A stretch of 64,000 bases of DNA from Kribbella capetownensis (GTDB lineage Bacteria; Actinomycetota; Actinomycetes; Propionibacteriales; Kribbellaceae). Made by a program: the position numbers and the translations under genes. The stretch lies in assembly GCF_004331485.1 (NCBI RefSeq), contig NZ_SJKD01000010.1, positions 186,001 to 250,000 of the forward strand, given 5' to 3'. The notes under the pieces were generated by a model. It worked only from the letters and a program-made list of their open reading frames with translations. It did no database searches and had not been told where the DNA came from. This document shows, piece after piece, positions 31,320 through 39,781 of this stretch (position 1 is the first letter of the stretch; every line of letters begins with the position of its first letter).

Positions 31320-31350
31320 CCACCGCCCTCGAGGTCCTTGCTGGGTTCGA

Positions 31351-31734
31351 TCAGCTGTCGTACTCGAGTGTTAGAACGCCCTGGGCTGCCTCGGTCGCGC
31401 GACCGGTGATTCCGGCCAGGTCGCCGGTCCCAGAATGCGGCACGATCGTTCCGAACGTCGAGTGCTGGTCCCCGTCGGCCAGCCCGCCGTGCTGGATCAC
31501 GAAGCTTCCCGTTTTCCCGTTCAAGCTGCCGACCACGCGTTCGGACGCGACGAAACCGTTGCCCTCGACGCCCTGAACGGCCAGGACCTCGGCAACACCG
31601 GTCCCCTCGATGGCACCGGAGTACCGCTTGCTGACCGTGATCCGCACCAGCTTCGGCCCGTCGGCAGGCTCGTCGTACGGCTTCTCCGTCCAGTCGACGA
31701 TCTCGAACCTGGCCTCGATGGTCTGTGAACTCAT
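31351..31734 (-). CDS. DUF3224 family protein
   Basis: A 127-residue beta-barrel protein of DUF3224: TIEARFEIVDWTEKPYDE, VSKRYSGAIEGTGVAE, GSLNGKTGSFVIQHGG and VPHSGTGDLAGITG are the conserved strands, as in allene-oxide-cyclase-like barrels. Function is unknown. It is convergent with the frameshifted secreted gene and lies 9 bp downstream of the truncated XRE gene on the same strand. Confidence 0.88.
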   Translation of the reverse strand: MSSQTIEARFEIVDWTEKPYDEPADGPKLVRITVSKRYSGAIEGTGVAEVLAVQGVEGNGFVASERVVGSLNGKTGSFVIQHGGLADGDQHSTFGTIVPHSGTGDLAGITGRATEAAQGVLTLEYDS

Positions 31735-31743
31735 AGGCCAAGA

Positions 31744-32421
31744 CTAGTCATCCACCGGATGAGGAGAGCTGCTCGTTGCCTGCTTTGACGACCAAGGGCC
31801 TTCAGCCGTTGATCTCTCCCTCGCTGAGCGTGGCCCCGCCGTGGTCAGCTGGTGCCAAGCGTCTCGGGTTGGTTGGTTTGCGGGGAAGAAGTCTTCGACG
31901 CGGAGTTCCTGGGCGGTGACGTCGGTCGGGGTGCCGATGGCGGATACGACCGAGAACAGCTCGACCTCCAGATCGCCGAGGGCGAACTGTACGTCGATCA
32001 CGGGGACCGACGGTGCGGTGACGGATGGCCCGGTGAGTACGGCGCTGACGTCTGGGCGGGAGCGTAGGCGGCGTACCAGCTCGGCGGTCTCCCGGTCGAA
32101 GACCCCGGCGACGGCCTCGCGGGCGGCGCGTTCGAGCAGCGCTGGTGCGACCGAGGACCAGTTCACCACGGCGGCGCGGACAGGACCGGGCTCGATCATC
32201 AGTCGCAGCACGTTCGCCGGGTCCGGCAGCGGGTCAGGCGCGAGCAGGGTGCCGAACAGCCGCGAGGCGCCGCGGTTCGCCCGCAGTACGTTCCAGCCGC
32301 GGTCCATCACCACCGCCGGGTAGGGCTCGTGCTGCTCGAGCATCGACGCCAGCGCCTCCTCCACCCGGGCAAGCTGCGCGCTGCCGAGCGCCGCCCTTCC
32401 CCACGAGGGAATCGCGCCACC
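31744..32421 (-). pseudogene. XRE-family regulator lacking its DNA-binding domain (MmyB-like C-terminal domain only)
   Basis: The frame encodes the MmyB-like ligand domain of actinobacterial XRE regulators (ALASMLEQHEPYPAVVMDRGW, NVLRLMIEPGPVRAAV, ELFSVVSAIGTPTDVTAQEL, EDFFPANQPTRDAW). Such proteins start with a helix-turn-helix of about 80 residues plus a linker. Here nothing like it precedes residue 35; the frame runs into the start region of the divergent CMD-family gene. A deletion has removed the 5' part. The upstream ATG at 32499 would only add unrelated residues. Confidence 0.68.
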
Positions 32422-32478
32422 CATCGGCGCGCCGCACGCTGTCCTGGCATGGCCGCGACCGTCGGCCGCAGGGAGAGA

Positions 32479-33032
32479 ATGATGGATCTGATGGTGCACA
32501 CCACGAGTACGGCGCCGGCCGAGTCGAAGGCGCTACTGGAAGGCATTGCCGAGGACCTCGGCTTCGTGCCGAACCTGGCCGCGGCGACGGCCACCTCACC
32601 CGCACTGCTGGCCGGGTTCGACGGGCTACGACGAGCGGTCGCCGGCGGAGCGCTCGACCCGGTGCTGCGGGAGACGGCCGGCCTTGCCGTCGGCGTTGCT
32701 GTCGACAACCGGTACGTCGTTGCCTTCCACAGCACCGTACTCACAGCCCTCGGCGCCACAGCGGACGACCTCGAGCGGATGCGCGCCGGCGACGAACCCA
32801 CGGGCGCCGCTGCGGCGGCGGTCTACCAGCTCGCGCGTGAGCTGGTGCTCACCCGCGGGAAGGTTGCTGAGGGCACCCTTCGACGTACGTCGGAGCCCGA
32901 CTGTCCGACGCGGATGTGCTGGAGGTCGTTGCCGAGTGCACCTTCGCCGGACTGGTCGGCACTCTGGACAACCTGGCCGGCCGAGTCGAGCTCGACCAAC
33001 CGTTGCGTCAGGCAACCTGGTCGGCACCGTAG
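32479..33032 (+). pseudogene. Carboxymuconolactone-decarboxylase-family protein with a frameshift
   Basis: From ATG 32479 (or 32482; GGGAGAG upstream) about 130 codons encode an AhpD/CMD-type protein (KALLEGIAEDLGFVPNLAAA, ALDPVLRETAGLAVGVAV, RYVVAFHSTVLTALG). The conserved C-terminal part (LSDADVLEVVAECTFAGLVG, LDQPLRQATWSAP) lies in another frame and stops at 33032. The break is at about 32870-32900. The usual active-site CxxC is absent; the region reads VVAFHS. Joined, it would be about 184 residues, normal for the family. Confidence 0.7.
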
Positions 33033-33052
33033 TCCAGCCACAGAGCGAGGAT

Positions 33053-33748
33053 TCATCCGTGCCCGGGGTGCGCCGGTGCAGGCCCGGATGTGGTTGCCAG
33101 CTGGGGCTGGTCGTGCCGGCTGTGGACGCACCGGTGTGCGGCCAGTGCCCATCCCCACATCAGCGGCAGCAGCGCGTTGCCCATCGAGGTAATGTCAGTG
33201 ATCACGAAGAAGAATGGCAGGAACGCGATCAGCAACCAGGCCGTTGTGCGGGGCCGGAAACCTCTGCGCAGCAGTGTGATTCCGAGTGCGATGCCGCCGA
33301 AGCCGATGACCGCCAGGACCAGCAGTACGACGACGAACAGTTGCTCGGTCCACGGCGTGTAGTAGTCGCCGGCGACCGACAGGGCCAGGAACGTGTACGC
33401 CGCGATCTGGATCCGCCAGAGCCACTTCTCGACGCCCTCCGGCTTGCGGTGACGGTAAACCAGGTACGCCGCGGCGGCGAAGGCCAGGCAGATCGGGAAC
33501 CAGATCTTCCCGTAGGTCCAATAGACGTAGTACGGGTCTGCCCAATCGAGCAGCGGCCGGAGCGCGCCCATCGCCGGTACGGCCCAGGCGCGGGTGAGAG
33601 GCAGTTCAAGATCCCCGGGATGGCTGTTGATCCGAGCCAGCGCGTGCAGTTCGCCGGCGATGGTGCCGAATGCCGCCATTGCCCAGGCGGCGAGGCTGAT
33701 GCGCCGCGCCGTGGCCGGCGTGATGTCGGTCGCTGTGTGGTGCCGCAT
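33053..33748 (-). CDS. Unrecognised multi-span membrane protein
   Basis: A 231-residue protein with about six hydrophobic helices (RRISLAAWAMAAFGTIAGEL, WFPICLAFAAAAYLVY, YTFLALSVAGDYYTP, LFVVVLLVLAVIGFGGIALG, WLLIAFLPFFFVITD) and a His-rich C-terminal tail. Function unknown. GGAGAAGGAG precedes ATG 33748. It is divergent from the two-component system at 33921, which could regulate it. Confidence 0.7.
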   Translation of the reverse strand: MRHHTATDITPATARRISLAAWAMAAFGTIAGELHALARINSHPGDLELPLTRAWAVPAMGALRPLLDWADPYYVYWTYGKIWFPICLAFAAAAYLVYRHRKPEGVEKWLWRIQIAAYTFLALSVAGDYYTPWTEQLFVVVLLVLAVIGFGGIALGITLLRRGFRPRTTAWLLIAFLPFFFVITDITSMGNALLPLMWGWALAAHRCVHSRHDQPQLATTSGPAPAHPGHG

Positions 33749-33920
33749 GTCCGTCTCCTTCTCCTGATGGCCGGTCCACCCGGCCCTTGCTGCGAAGGTA
33801 TGGACCGAAGCCGCCTGCAGTCGTCGTGCGCGGGCAGGAGCTCCGTGGGACCACAGCAGGATTCCCAGGTCGTTCTCGCGGAGGAGGCCGACGCGGTCTC
33901 GGCGGCGTACCGTCCCAAAT

Positions 33921-35075
33921 GTGAGCCGCCGTAACTGGGTCTTCGATATCGCCGTCGCGGGCGTGGTCGGCCTGCTCGGCCAGCTCGAGGCGTGGTGGGG
34001 CATCGGGGCCACGCACCGGCAGGGGCCGCTGTGGGCTCAATCGCTGCTGTATGCCGTCACGGCGCTCCTTCTGGTAGCCCGCCGGGTACGCCCGCTAGCC
34101 GTCCTGTTCGCCGTGGTGGCGGTCTCGGTGGCAGAGTTCGCCCTGTTCGGATCGCCGGAGGGGGACGGGGTCGCGCTGGCGTCGCTGGTCGCGATCTACA
34201 CCGTCGGGCGGTACGTCGAGGCGCGGCTGGCGATGCTCGGACTCGCGCTCGGCGTCGCCCTGTGGGTCGGCTGGGCGGGCTTCGATCCGTTGAACGACGA
34301 CCTCGCGGAACGCTTGGGCTCAGTCGTCTGGCTCGCGCCTTGGGTGATCGCCTGGCTGGTCGGCGCACTGGTGCGTATGACGGTGCTCTACCGCGAACAG
34401 CGGCGAGTGACGCGCGCCCAGTTCGCGTCGAGGGCCGTGGCTGAGGAGCGCAACCGGATCGCACGCGAGCTGCACGACGTCATCGGGCACAGCGTGAGCG
34501 TCATGACTGTTCAGGCCTCGGCGGTACGGCGCCGGCTCTCCGGGGAGCAAGTGGCCGAGCGTGAGGCACTCGAGACCGTGGAGGCGGTTGGACGCGAGGC
34601 GCTCGCCGAGATGCGGCGGATGGTCGGCGTCCTCCGCAACGGCGAGGACACCCGAACCGGCGACGAACGCGAGCCGTCCCCAGGGCTGGACCAACTGGAC
34701 CGGCTCGTGGGCAAGTTCCGCTCGGCCGGGCTGCCCGTCGAGCTCATGGTCACTGGGGTGGCCCGCAGTCTCGCGCCGGGGCTGGACCTGACCGCCTACC
34801 GGTTCGTGCAGGAGGGCCTGACCAACACCTTCCGCCACGCACAGAATCCGCACCGCGCCGAGGTTGTGATCGACTACGGATTGGACCGGCTCCAGCTCGC
34901 GGTCCGCGACGACGGCCAGCCACCACGGCCGGCCCAAGCCCAGAATCGCGAGGCCGGCAACGGTCTACTCGGTCTGCGCGAGCGGGCCGCGATCTACGGC
35001 GGCTCGCTCGTCGCGCAGACCCGGCCGGAGGGTGGCTTCGAGGTCGTCGCCATGCTCCCGTTGGAGCCGGCATGA
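33921..35075 (+). CDS. Sensor histidine kinase, DesK/NarL type (HisKA_3)
   Basis: A 384-residue kinase: five membrane helices (8-155), the phosphorylation box IARELHDVIGHSVSVM with His185, and a C-terminal ATPase domain (AYRFVQEGLTNTFRHA as N box; DDGQPPRP and NGLLGLRERAAIYGG as G box). No separate sensor domain. GTG 33921 starts the frame. It overlaps the response regulator by ATGA. Probably senses an envelope signal; the target may include the divergent membrane protein gene. Confidence 0.9.
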   Translation: MSRRNWVFDIAVAGVVGLLGQLEAWWGIGATHRQGPLWAQSLLYAVTALLLVARRVRPLAVLFAVVAVSVAEFALFGSPEGDGVALASLVAIYTVGRYVEARLAMLGLALGVALWVGWAGFDPLNDDLAERLGSVVWLAPWVIAWLVGALVRMTVLYREQRRVTRAQFASRAVAEERNRIARELHDVIGHSVSVMTVQASAVRRRLSGEQVAEREALETVEAVGREALAEMRRMVGVLRNGEDTRTGDEREPSPGLDQLDRLVGKFRSAGLPVELMVTGVARSLAPGLDLTAYRFVQEGLTNTFRHAQNPHRAEVVIDYGLDRLQLAVRDDGQPPRPAQAQNREAGNGLLGLRERAAIYGGSLVAQTRPEGGFEVVAMLPLEPA

Positions 35076-35776
35076 GCGACTCGGTAGCTCGAGCAGCCGG
35101 CTCGCCGACTGCCGGCACCATCGGCGTCCTGATCGTCGACGACCAGGCGCTGGTGCGGGCCGGGTTTCGCATGATCCTCGAAATCGAGCCGGATATCACC
35201 GTTGTCGGCGAGGCCGCCGACGGCGCCGAGGCTCTCGAGCTGGCCGCGCGGCTGCGGCCCGACATCGTGCTGATGGACGTACGGATGCCCGCGATGGACG
35301 GCATCGAGGCCACTCGCCGGCTGCTGGCCGACCGCACCACCCGATCGCGGGTCATCATGCTGACGACCTTCGACACCGACCAATACGTCTTCGACGCGCT
35401 CCGAGCCGGAGCGAGCGGATTCCTGATCAAGGACGCGCGGCCCGAGCTGCTGGTCGCGGGAATCCGCGCCGCGCACTCCGGTGAATCACTGCTCGCACCG
35501 TCCGTGACCCGCCGAATGATCGAGTCATTCCTGCAGCGACCGCGGACGACCGACGCCGGGCCGGCACGACACGAAACTCTCACCGCGCGAGAACAGGAAA
35601 CGCTGCGACTGCTGGCCCGCGGACTGACGAACTCTGAGATCGCCTCCACCCTGTTCGTGTCGGAGACAACGGTCAAAACCCACGTCGGGCACGTCCTGAT
35701 GAAACTCGGCCTGCGCGACCGGGTGCAGGCCGTCATCTACGCCTACGAAGCGGGACTGGTCACCCGCCTCGGCTGA
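35072..35776 (+). CDS. LuxR/NarL-family response regulator
   Basis: A 234-residue regulator: receiver domain (16-135) with VDDQ (Asp23, Asp24), phospho-acceptor Asp69 in LMDVRMP and Lys at FLIKDARP, then a LuxR helix-turn-helix (165-228, LTAREQETLRLLARGLTNSEIA, SETTVKTHVGHVLMKLGL). Translationally coupled to the kinase upstream (ATGA). Confidence 0.92.
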   Translation: MSDSVARAAGSPTAGTIGVLIVDDQALVRAGFRMILEIEPDITVVGEAADGAEALELAARLRPDIVLMDVRMPAMDGIEATRRLLADRTTRSRVIMLTTFDTDQYVFDALRAGASGFLIKDARPELLVAGIRAAHSGESLLAPSVTRRMIESFLQRPRTTDAGPARHETLTAREQETLRLLARGLTNSEIASTLFVSETTVKTHVGHVLMKLGLRDRVQAVIYAYEAGLVTRLG

Positions 35777-35808
35777 CACATCCGAAACGAGTCCAAAGGC
35801 GTTCATGC

Positions 35809-36435
35809 TCAGCTGGTCAAGATGCGGGATCTCAGGGCAAGGTCGTCCATTGTTTCCAGGACGTGCAGGCGGGGGACGCGGACCGGGATCCTCAGAGGTT
35901 GGAAGGTTGCCACCAGGTCGCGGAGTTCGGTGTAGGCGTTGCCGGTGACGTCTGCGGTCAGCTGGAGGTAGCCGGCCAGCAGTGGCCGGTCGGCGGCGAG
36001 CGCGAGTGCGGCTTGCTCGTCGGCCGGCTCGACCGGGAGGTAGATCCGGCCGGTGTTGAACTGTCCGATCCACGGTCCGCGGATGACAAGATCGATCGGT
36101 ACGTCGAGGTTGCGTGGTTCGTCACTGCCGTGGACGAGCGTCGCGTGGAACCGGTCGGCTCTCAGCTCGAGCCCGCGCCACCAGACCAACTCGGCCAGAC
36201 TGGAATCAGCCAACGCAGACAGGAACGGCTCCGGGCGTGGGTCCGGTAGGGGGACGACCAACGAGCGCGCCGGCGGCCAGAACTCACCCGGCCCAGGATC
36301 CGGCCCGAGCGGATCGCGAGGCCGGTCGACGAGTAACGGGAGATGCCGAGTCCGATAGCGCTCGTCCAGCCGCAACGCGTCGTGCTTGTCCCACTCGTAC
36401 TGCTGGCCGGCCAGCACGCTCAACACATCAGGCAT
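35809..36435 (-). CDS. Unrecognised protein (208 aa)
   Basis: A soluble protein without signal peptide or membrane helix (MPDVLSVLAGQQYEWDKHDAL ... LVVPLPDPRPEPFLSALADS ... HVLETMDDLALRSRI). No family is recognised. ATG 36435 overlaps the end of the DUF167 gene by 8 bp, so it is probably translated from the same message. Convergent with the response regulator gene, 32 bp between stops. Confidence 0.62.
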   Translation of the reverse strand: MPDVLSVLAGQQYEWDKHDALRLDERYRTRHLPLLVDRPRDPLGPDPGPGEFWPPARSLVVPLPDPRPEPFLSALADSSLAELVWWRGLELRADRFHATLVHGSDEPRNLDVPIDLVIRGPWIGQFNTGRIYLPVEPADEQAALALAADRPLLAGYLQLTADVTGNAYTELRDLVATFQPLRIPVRVPRLHVLETMDDLALRSRILTS

Positions 36436-36724
36436 CGCGATCACCCATCCGGCCGAGGAGTTCCTCGAGTCTGGGCCGAATCTCCGTGTCATCGCCCTCG
36501 ACCTCGACCAGCTTGTCCCGGCTGATCGCGCCGCGCACCAGTGTCACCGCCGAACGTCGTACGCCGAACGCCGCTGCGATCGCCTCCAGGACAGCCTTCG
36601 TCGCCTGGCCTTCGACCGCACGGGCCGCCACCGCGACCACCAGGGCCGGCCCGGCCGCACCGTCGTACCGGCCACCGACCGCAGTCCGCGAGGCGCCCGG
36701 CTTGACCCGCAACAGAATCCGCAT
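36428..36724 (-). CDS. DUF167/YggU-family protein
   Basis: A 98-residue protein of the small DUF167 family: RILLRVKPGASRTAVGG at the N-terminus and EGQATKAVLEAIAAAFGVRRSAVTLVRG in the middle give the conserved VxPxAxxxxIxG and GxANxAL-like motifs. The family has an alpha/beta fold and no firm function. The gene lies 3 bp after the TetR stop and overlaps the unrecognised gene, so the three form a minus-strand unit. Confidence 0.85.
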   Translation of the reverse strand: MRILLRVKPGASRTAVGGRYDGAAGPALVVAVAARAVEGQATKAVLEAIAAAFGVRRSAVTLVRGAISRDKLVEVEGDDTEIRPRLEELLGRMGDRDA

Positions 36725-36727
36725 GGC

Positions 36728-37363
36728 TCAGGCGCGCCAGCGGTTGGTCAGTTCGTCGTTGGTGGGGGGCGGTCCTGGGAGCTCCGACGCGCCGCCCGGT
36801 TGTTCTCCGGACCGATGCATCGCCTCCAGCATCAGGGTGAGGTACCGATGCCGGAGCTGGTTCGTCCGGGCCTCGTCGCCGAACTTGATCGACGTGATCT
36901 GCTCCAGGATCACCCCGAAGTCCTCGACCACGATCCCCGGCCGGAGGTGCTCCTTCGTCCGGGTGTAGATGGACTGATTCAGCTCAGCCGCCCGGGCGGC
37001 GTCCTTCCAGAGGTCGGGCGTCGGGGTGAACGTCCCCGCCAGCCGCTGGGTCAGTGAGTTGGTGTCGGCGTCGACCAGCGCATGCAGGAACGCTCCGAAC
37101 GCGATCCACGGTTCGCGGTCGTCGGCCAGAGCCTTCTCCGACTCCTCGATGTACCTGGCCAGCCCGTCGCTGCAGAGCTTGCGGAGCAGCTCCTCCTTGC
37201 TCGCGTAGCGCCGGTAGAGCGCGCTGATACCGACCCCGGCACGCTCCGCGACCGCAGAAATCGGGGCGCCGGGATCGGCGATGAACACCGCTCGGGCCGC
37301 GCCCAGGATCACCTCGTCGTTGCGGGCCGCCTGGGCCCGCCGGCCACTGAGAGCTTTCGGCAT
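36728..37363 (-). CDS. TetR-family transcriptional regulator
   Basis: A 211-residue regulator with an N-terminal helix-turn-helix (EVILGAARAVFIADPGAPISAV, GVGISALYRRYASKEELL) and a helical ligand domain of TetR_C type. A palindrome with perfect 7-bp arms (GAACGGA-ATGC-TCCGTTC) lies 20-37 bp upstream and is its likely operator. It begins a unit with DUF167 and an unrecognised gene. Effector unknown. Confidence 0.88.
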   Translation of the reverse strand: MPKALSGRRAQAARNDEVILGAARAVFIADPGAPISAVAERAGVGISALYRRYASKEELLRKLCSDGLARYIEESEKALADDREPWIAFGAFLHALVDADTNSLTQRLAGTFTPTPDLWKDAARAAELNQSIYTRTKEHLRPGIVVEDFGVILEQITSIKFGDEARTNQLRHRYLTLMLEAMHRSGEQPGGASELPGPPPTNDELTNRWRA

Positions 37364-37382
37364 GTCACCCAGGCTACCACTT

Positions 37383-37400
37383 GAACGGAATGCTCCGTTC
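37383..37400. promoter_or_regulatory. Operator of the TetR regulator at 36728-37363
   Basis: GAACGGAATGCTCCGTTC has perfect 7-bp arms around ATGC. It lies in the gap between the TIGR02960-type sigma gene and tetR, 20 bp before the tetR start. Confidence 0.62.
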
Positions 37401-37616
37401 CGCTAGGGCAGGGGGTGGAGATACGCCGCACACGTGCGTGAGAGGGCAGGCGAGTGCCCAGTCGCAGAGCCGCAGGAGCGAGTAGTTGTCGGCGTCGCTG
37501 CGTGCGACGGTCGCGAGCTGTTGGAGGGTGCGGTAGACGTCTACGTGGTTCGTCGCAACGTACAAACACGCCAAGATCCACAGCACAATGCCGCGGCTCC
37601 AAGCCAGCGCGAAGAG

Positions 37617-38612
37617 TCAGTTCGCGAGTACGTCGGGGAAGCCGAAGGTCGTGACGAGCGTGGGGTCGTGGAACTTGGTGACGGCTGTGATGCCGGTGGG
37701 GGTGGGGGCTACTACGACGGCGCCGTCGGGTCGGAGTGTGCCGTCTGGGGTTCGGTGGTAGACGACAGCGGCCGGCTGGCCGTTGGCGGTGGTTGCGATC
37801 ATCCGCCAGTCGCCGGGTGCACCCAGCACGTACGCGTCGAGCACGTGGATGCACATCGCTCGGCCCGACTGCCAGTCTCGGAACGGCGTCGCCTCCAGCG
37901 TCGCGTCCGCGCGCAGTACCTGTTCCAGCAGGCCGGTATCGGAGCGCTCGAAGGCCGCGATGTAGCCGTCTAGCAATGCACGTGCTCGACGGTCGGTCGG
38001 TTCGAGCAGCGCCGCGGGCTCCGGTTGCAACTCGTCCAACCGCCCGCGCCCGCGCTGCAGACCGCTCTTGACCGCCGCGACGGTGGTGTCGAGGATCTCC
38101 GCCGTCTCCGCGGCGGAGAAGGCTAGTACGTCGCGCAGGATGAGGATCGCCCGTTGACGAGCAGGCAGGTGCTGCAGACTGGCGATGAGCGCCAGCCGCA
38201 CCGACTCGCGCGCCACCACGACCGCGGCGGGATCGTCGGCGGGCGGGGCGATCCACTGGTCCGGCAACGGTTCCAGCCACGAGACCTCGCCTGGTGCAAC
38301 CAGACTCGGTGCCCGATCGGGTCCGTCGTACGGGCCTGCCAGGCCCGAGGGCAGCACCCGGATCGGGCGCGGCTTCAGCGCCCTCAGACAGACGTTGGTC
38401 GCGATCTTGTAGAGCCAGGACCGGATCGACGCTCGGCGCTCGAAGCCGCCGTACGATCGCCACGCCCGCAGATAGGTCTCCTGCACCAGGTCCTCGGCGT
38501 CGTGCGCCGAGCCGACCATGCGATAGCAGTGCGCCAGCAACTCCCGGCGGTACCGCGCGGTCTCGGCGGTGAAGGTGTCCTGATCCGGTGCCGCCCGCGG
38601 CTGCGATGTCAC
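37617..38612 (-). CDS. ECF sigma factor with SnoaL-like C-terminal domain (SigG/TIGR02960 type)
   Basis: A 331-residue sigma factor: region 2 (22-90, HDAEDLVQETYLRAWRSYGGF, RSWLYKIATNVCLRAL), region 4 (140-205, LPARQRAILILRDVLAFSAAETAEIL, AVKSGLQRGRGRL) and a C-terminal SnoaL/NTF2-like domain (about 215-330) in place of an anti-sigma partner. The layout matches the SigG/TIGR02960 group of actinobacteria, whose extra domain modulates activity. The next gene downstream on the other side is a CDS for an oxidoreductase that precedes it in the same direction. Confidence 0.9.
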   Translation of the reverse strand: MTSQPRAAPDQDTFTAETARYRRELLAHCYRMVGSAHDAEDLVQETYLRAWRSYGGFERRASIRSWLYKIATNVCLRALKPRPIRVLPSGLAGPYDGPDRAPSLVAPGEVSWLEPLPDQWIAPPADDPAAVVVARESVRLALIASLQHLPARQRAILILRDVLAFSAAETAEILDTTVAAVKSGLQRGRGRLDELQPEPAALLEPTDRRARALLDGYIAAFERSDTGLLEQVLRADATLEATPFRDWQSGRAMCIHVLDAYVLGAPGDWRMIATTANGQPAAVVYHRTPDGTLRPDGAVVVAPTPTGITAVTKFHDPTLVTTFGFPDVLAN

Positions 38613-38645
38613 GCCGCGAGCCTAGCCATCAAATCTCCCACCCGT

Positions 38646-39620
38646 TCAGGGCAGTAGGGCGAGCTTGCCGACGGTGGCCCTGGCTTCCAGTTCCGCAAGC
38701 GCTTTCGGACCGGCGGCCAGTTCGTACGCCGTGGGCCGGCCGGGCGGCACCACGCCCGCAGCGATGAGCCCGGACAGCTCGCCCATGACCTCGCCGAAGA
38801 CTTGCGGTGCGGCCTGGATGAGTACGCCGAGGTTGAAGCCGATGAGGTGGACTTGGTGCTTGTACACCAGGTCCCAGTTGGTGATCGCCGCTTCGCCGCC
38901 CGGCAGGCCAGACACGATGACCCGGCCGGTGACCCGCTTGGCTGCGGCCAAGCTGGCGTCGAAGGTGACGCCGCCTGCCGACTCCAGCACCAGATCGGCG
39001 CCAGCACCGCCGGTCAGCCGCAGCACCTCGCCGGCGAGGTCGCCGCCGAGGGAGTCCAGGACGTGGTCGGCGCCGGATGCGAGCACTGTCTCGTGCTTGC
39101 TCGGCGACGCGGTGGCGATGACTGTCGCGCCGTAGTACTTGGCCATCGTGACCGCGGCCTGGCCGGTCGCGCCCGCGGCGGCGTGGATCAGCACGGTCTG
39201 CCCTGCAAGGATGCCGCCCAGAGGGTTGAGTGCGGCCAGCGCGGTGGGCCAGTTCACGACCAGGCCCAGCGCCTGCTGTTCCGTCCAGCCGTCGGGCAAT
39301 GGCATCGCCGCAGCCGCGGGGAGCGCCATGTACTCCGCGAAAGCGCCGTAACCGACACCGACGACGCGGGTCCCAGGCCTCAGGCCGGTCACTGTGTTGC
39401 CCATGGCAACGACCTCCCCGGCGGCCTCGAAACCGGCGAGGTACGGCGGTCGCGGACCGTCCAGAAAGGTGCCGTGGGCCTTCGAGATGTCGGCGAAGTT
39501 CACGCCGGCTGCGCCGACCCGGATCAGGACCTCGTCCTTGCGCGGGCTCGGCATCGGCGCGTCGGTGATCAGGCGCATGTCCTGCGGGCCGTTGAGGGAT
39601 GTCTGCTGCAGCGCGTGCAT
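38646..39620 (-). CDS. NADPH:quinone oxidoreductase-like (zinc-free MDR) enzyme
   Basis: A 324-residue medium-chain dehydrogenase/reductase: GroES-like domain (GAAGVNFADISKAHG, PPYLAGFEAAGEVVAMG) and Rossmann domain with the nucleotide motif HAAAGATGQAAV. It lacks catalytic and structural zinc ligands, so it belongs to the quinone-reductase group. ATG 39620 is chosen; an upstream in-frame start at 39752 would invade the AraC promoter. It is divergent from the AraC-type gene, which is a likely regulator. Confidence 0.88.
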   Translation of the reverse strand: MHALQQTSLNGPQDMRLITDAPMPSPRKDEVLIRVGAAGVNFADISKAHGTFLDGPRPPYLAGFEAAGEVVAMGNTVTGLRPGTRVVGVGYGAFAEYMALPAAAAMPLPDGWTEQQALGLVVNWPTALAALNPLGGILAGQTVLIHAAAGATGQAAVTMAKYYGATVIATASPSKHETVLASGADHVLDSLGGDLAGEVLRLTGGAGADLVLESAGGVTFDASLAAAKRVTGRVIVSGLPGGEAAITNWDLVYKHQVHLIGFNLGVLIQAAPQVFGEVMGELSGLIAAGVVPPGRPTAYELAAGPKALAELEARATVGKLALLP

Positions 39621-39768
39621 GGTCGCGGGAGCCTTTCGTTCTCGGCGTACATGAGAGAGGCCTGCGCCTCCCACCATGTAGATCCCGGTCACCGCGCAAA
39701 GGAATCGATGCTTGCCCGATCCTACTGACCCGGCCACCAGCTCCGGCGTCACGCTGTGTGTTGGGTTG

Positions 39769-39774
39769 TATGAT
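39769..39774 (+). promoter_or_regulatory. -10 box giving a leaderless araC-type message
   Basis: TATGAT at 39769-39774 ends 7 bases before the ATG at 39782, so transcription would begin at the start codon. The -35 region is weak, as is common for regulated promoters. No ribosome site precedes either possible ATG (39770 or 39782). Confidence 0.5.
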
Positions 39775-39781
39775 TCTGCCC

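Noticed and set aside
37374..37586. Minus-strand frame of 70 codons between tetR and the sigma gene
   Set aside because: GTG start without ribosome site, overlaps the tetR operator, and no recognisable protein features.
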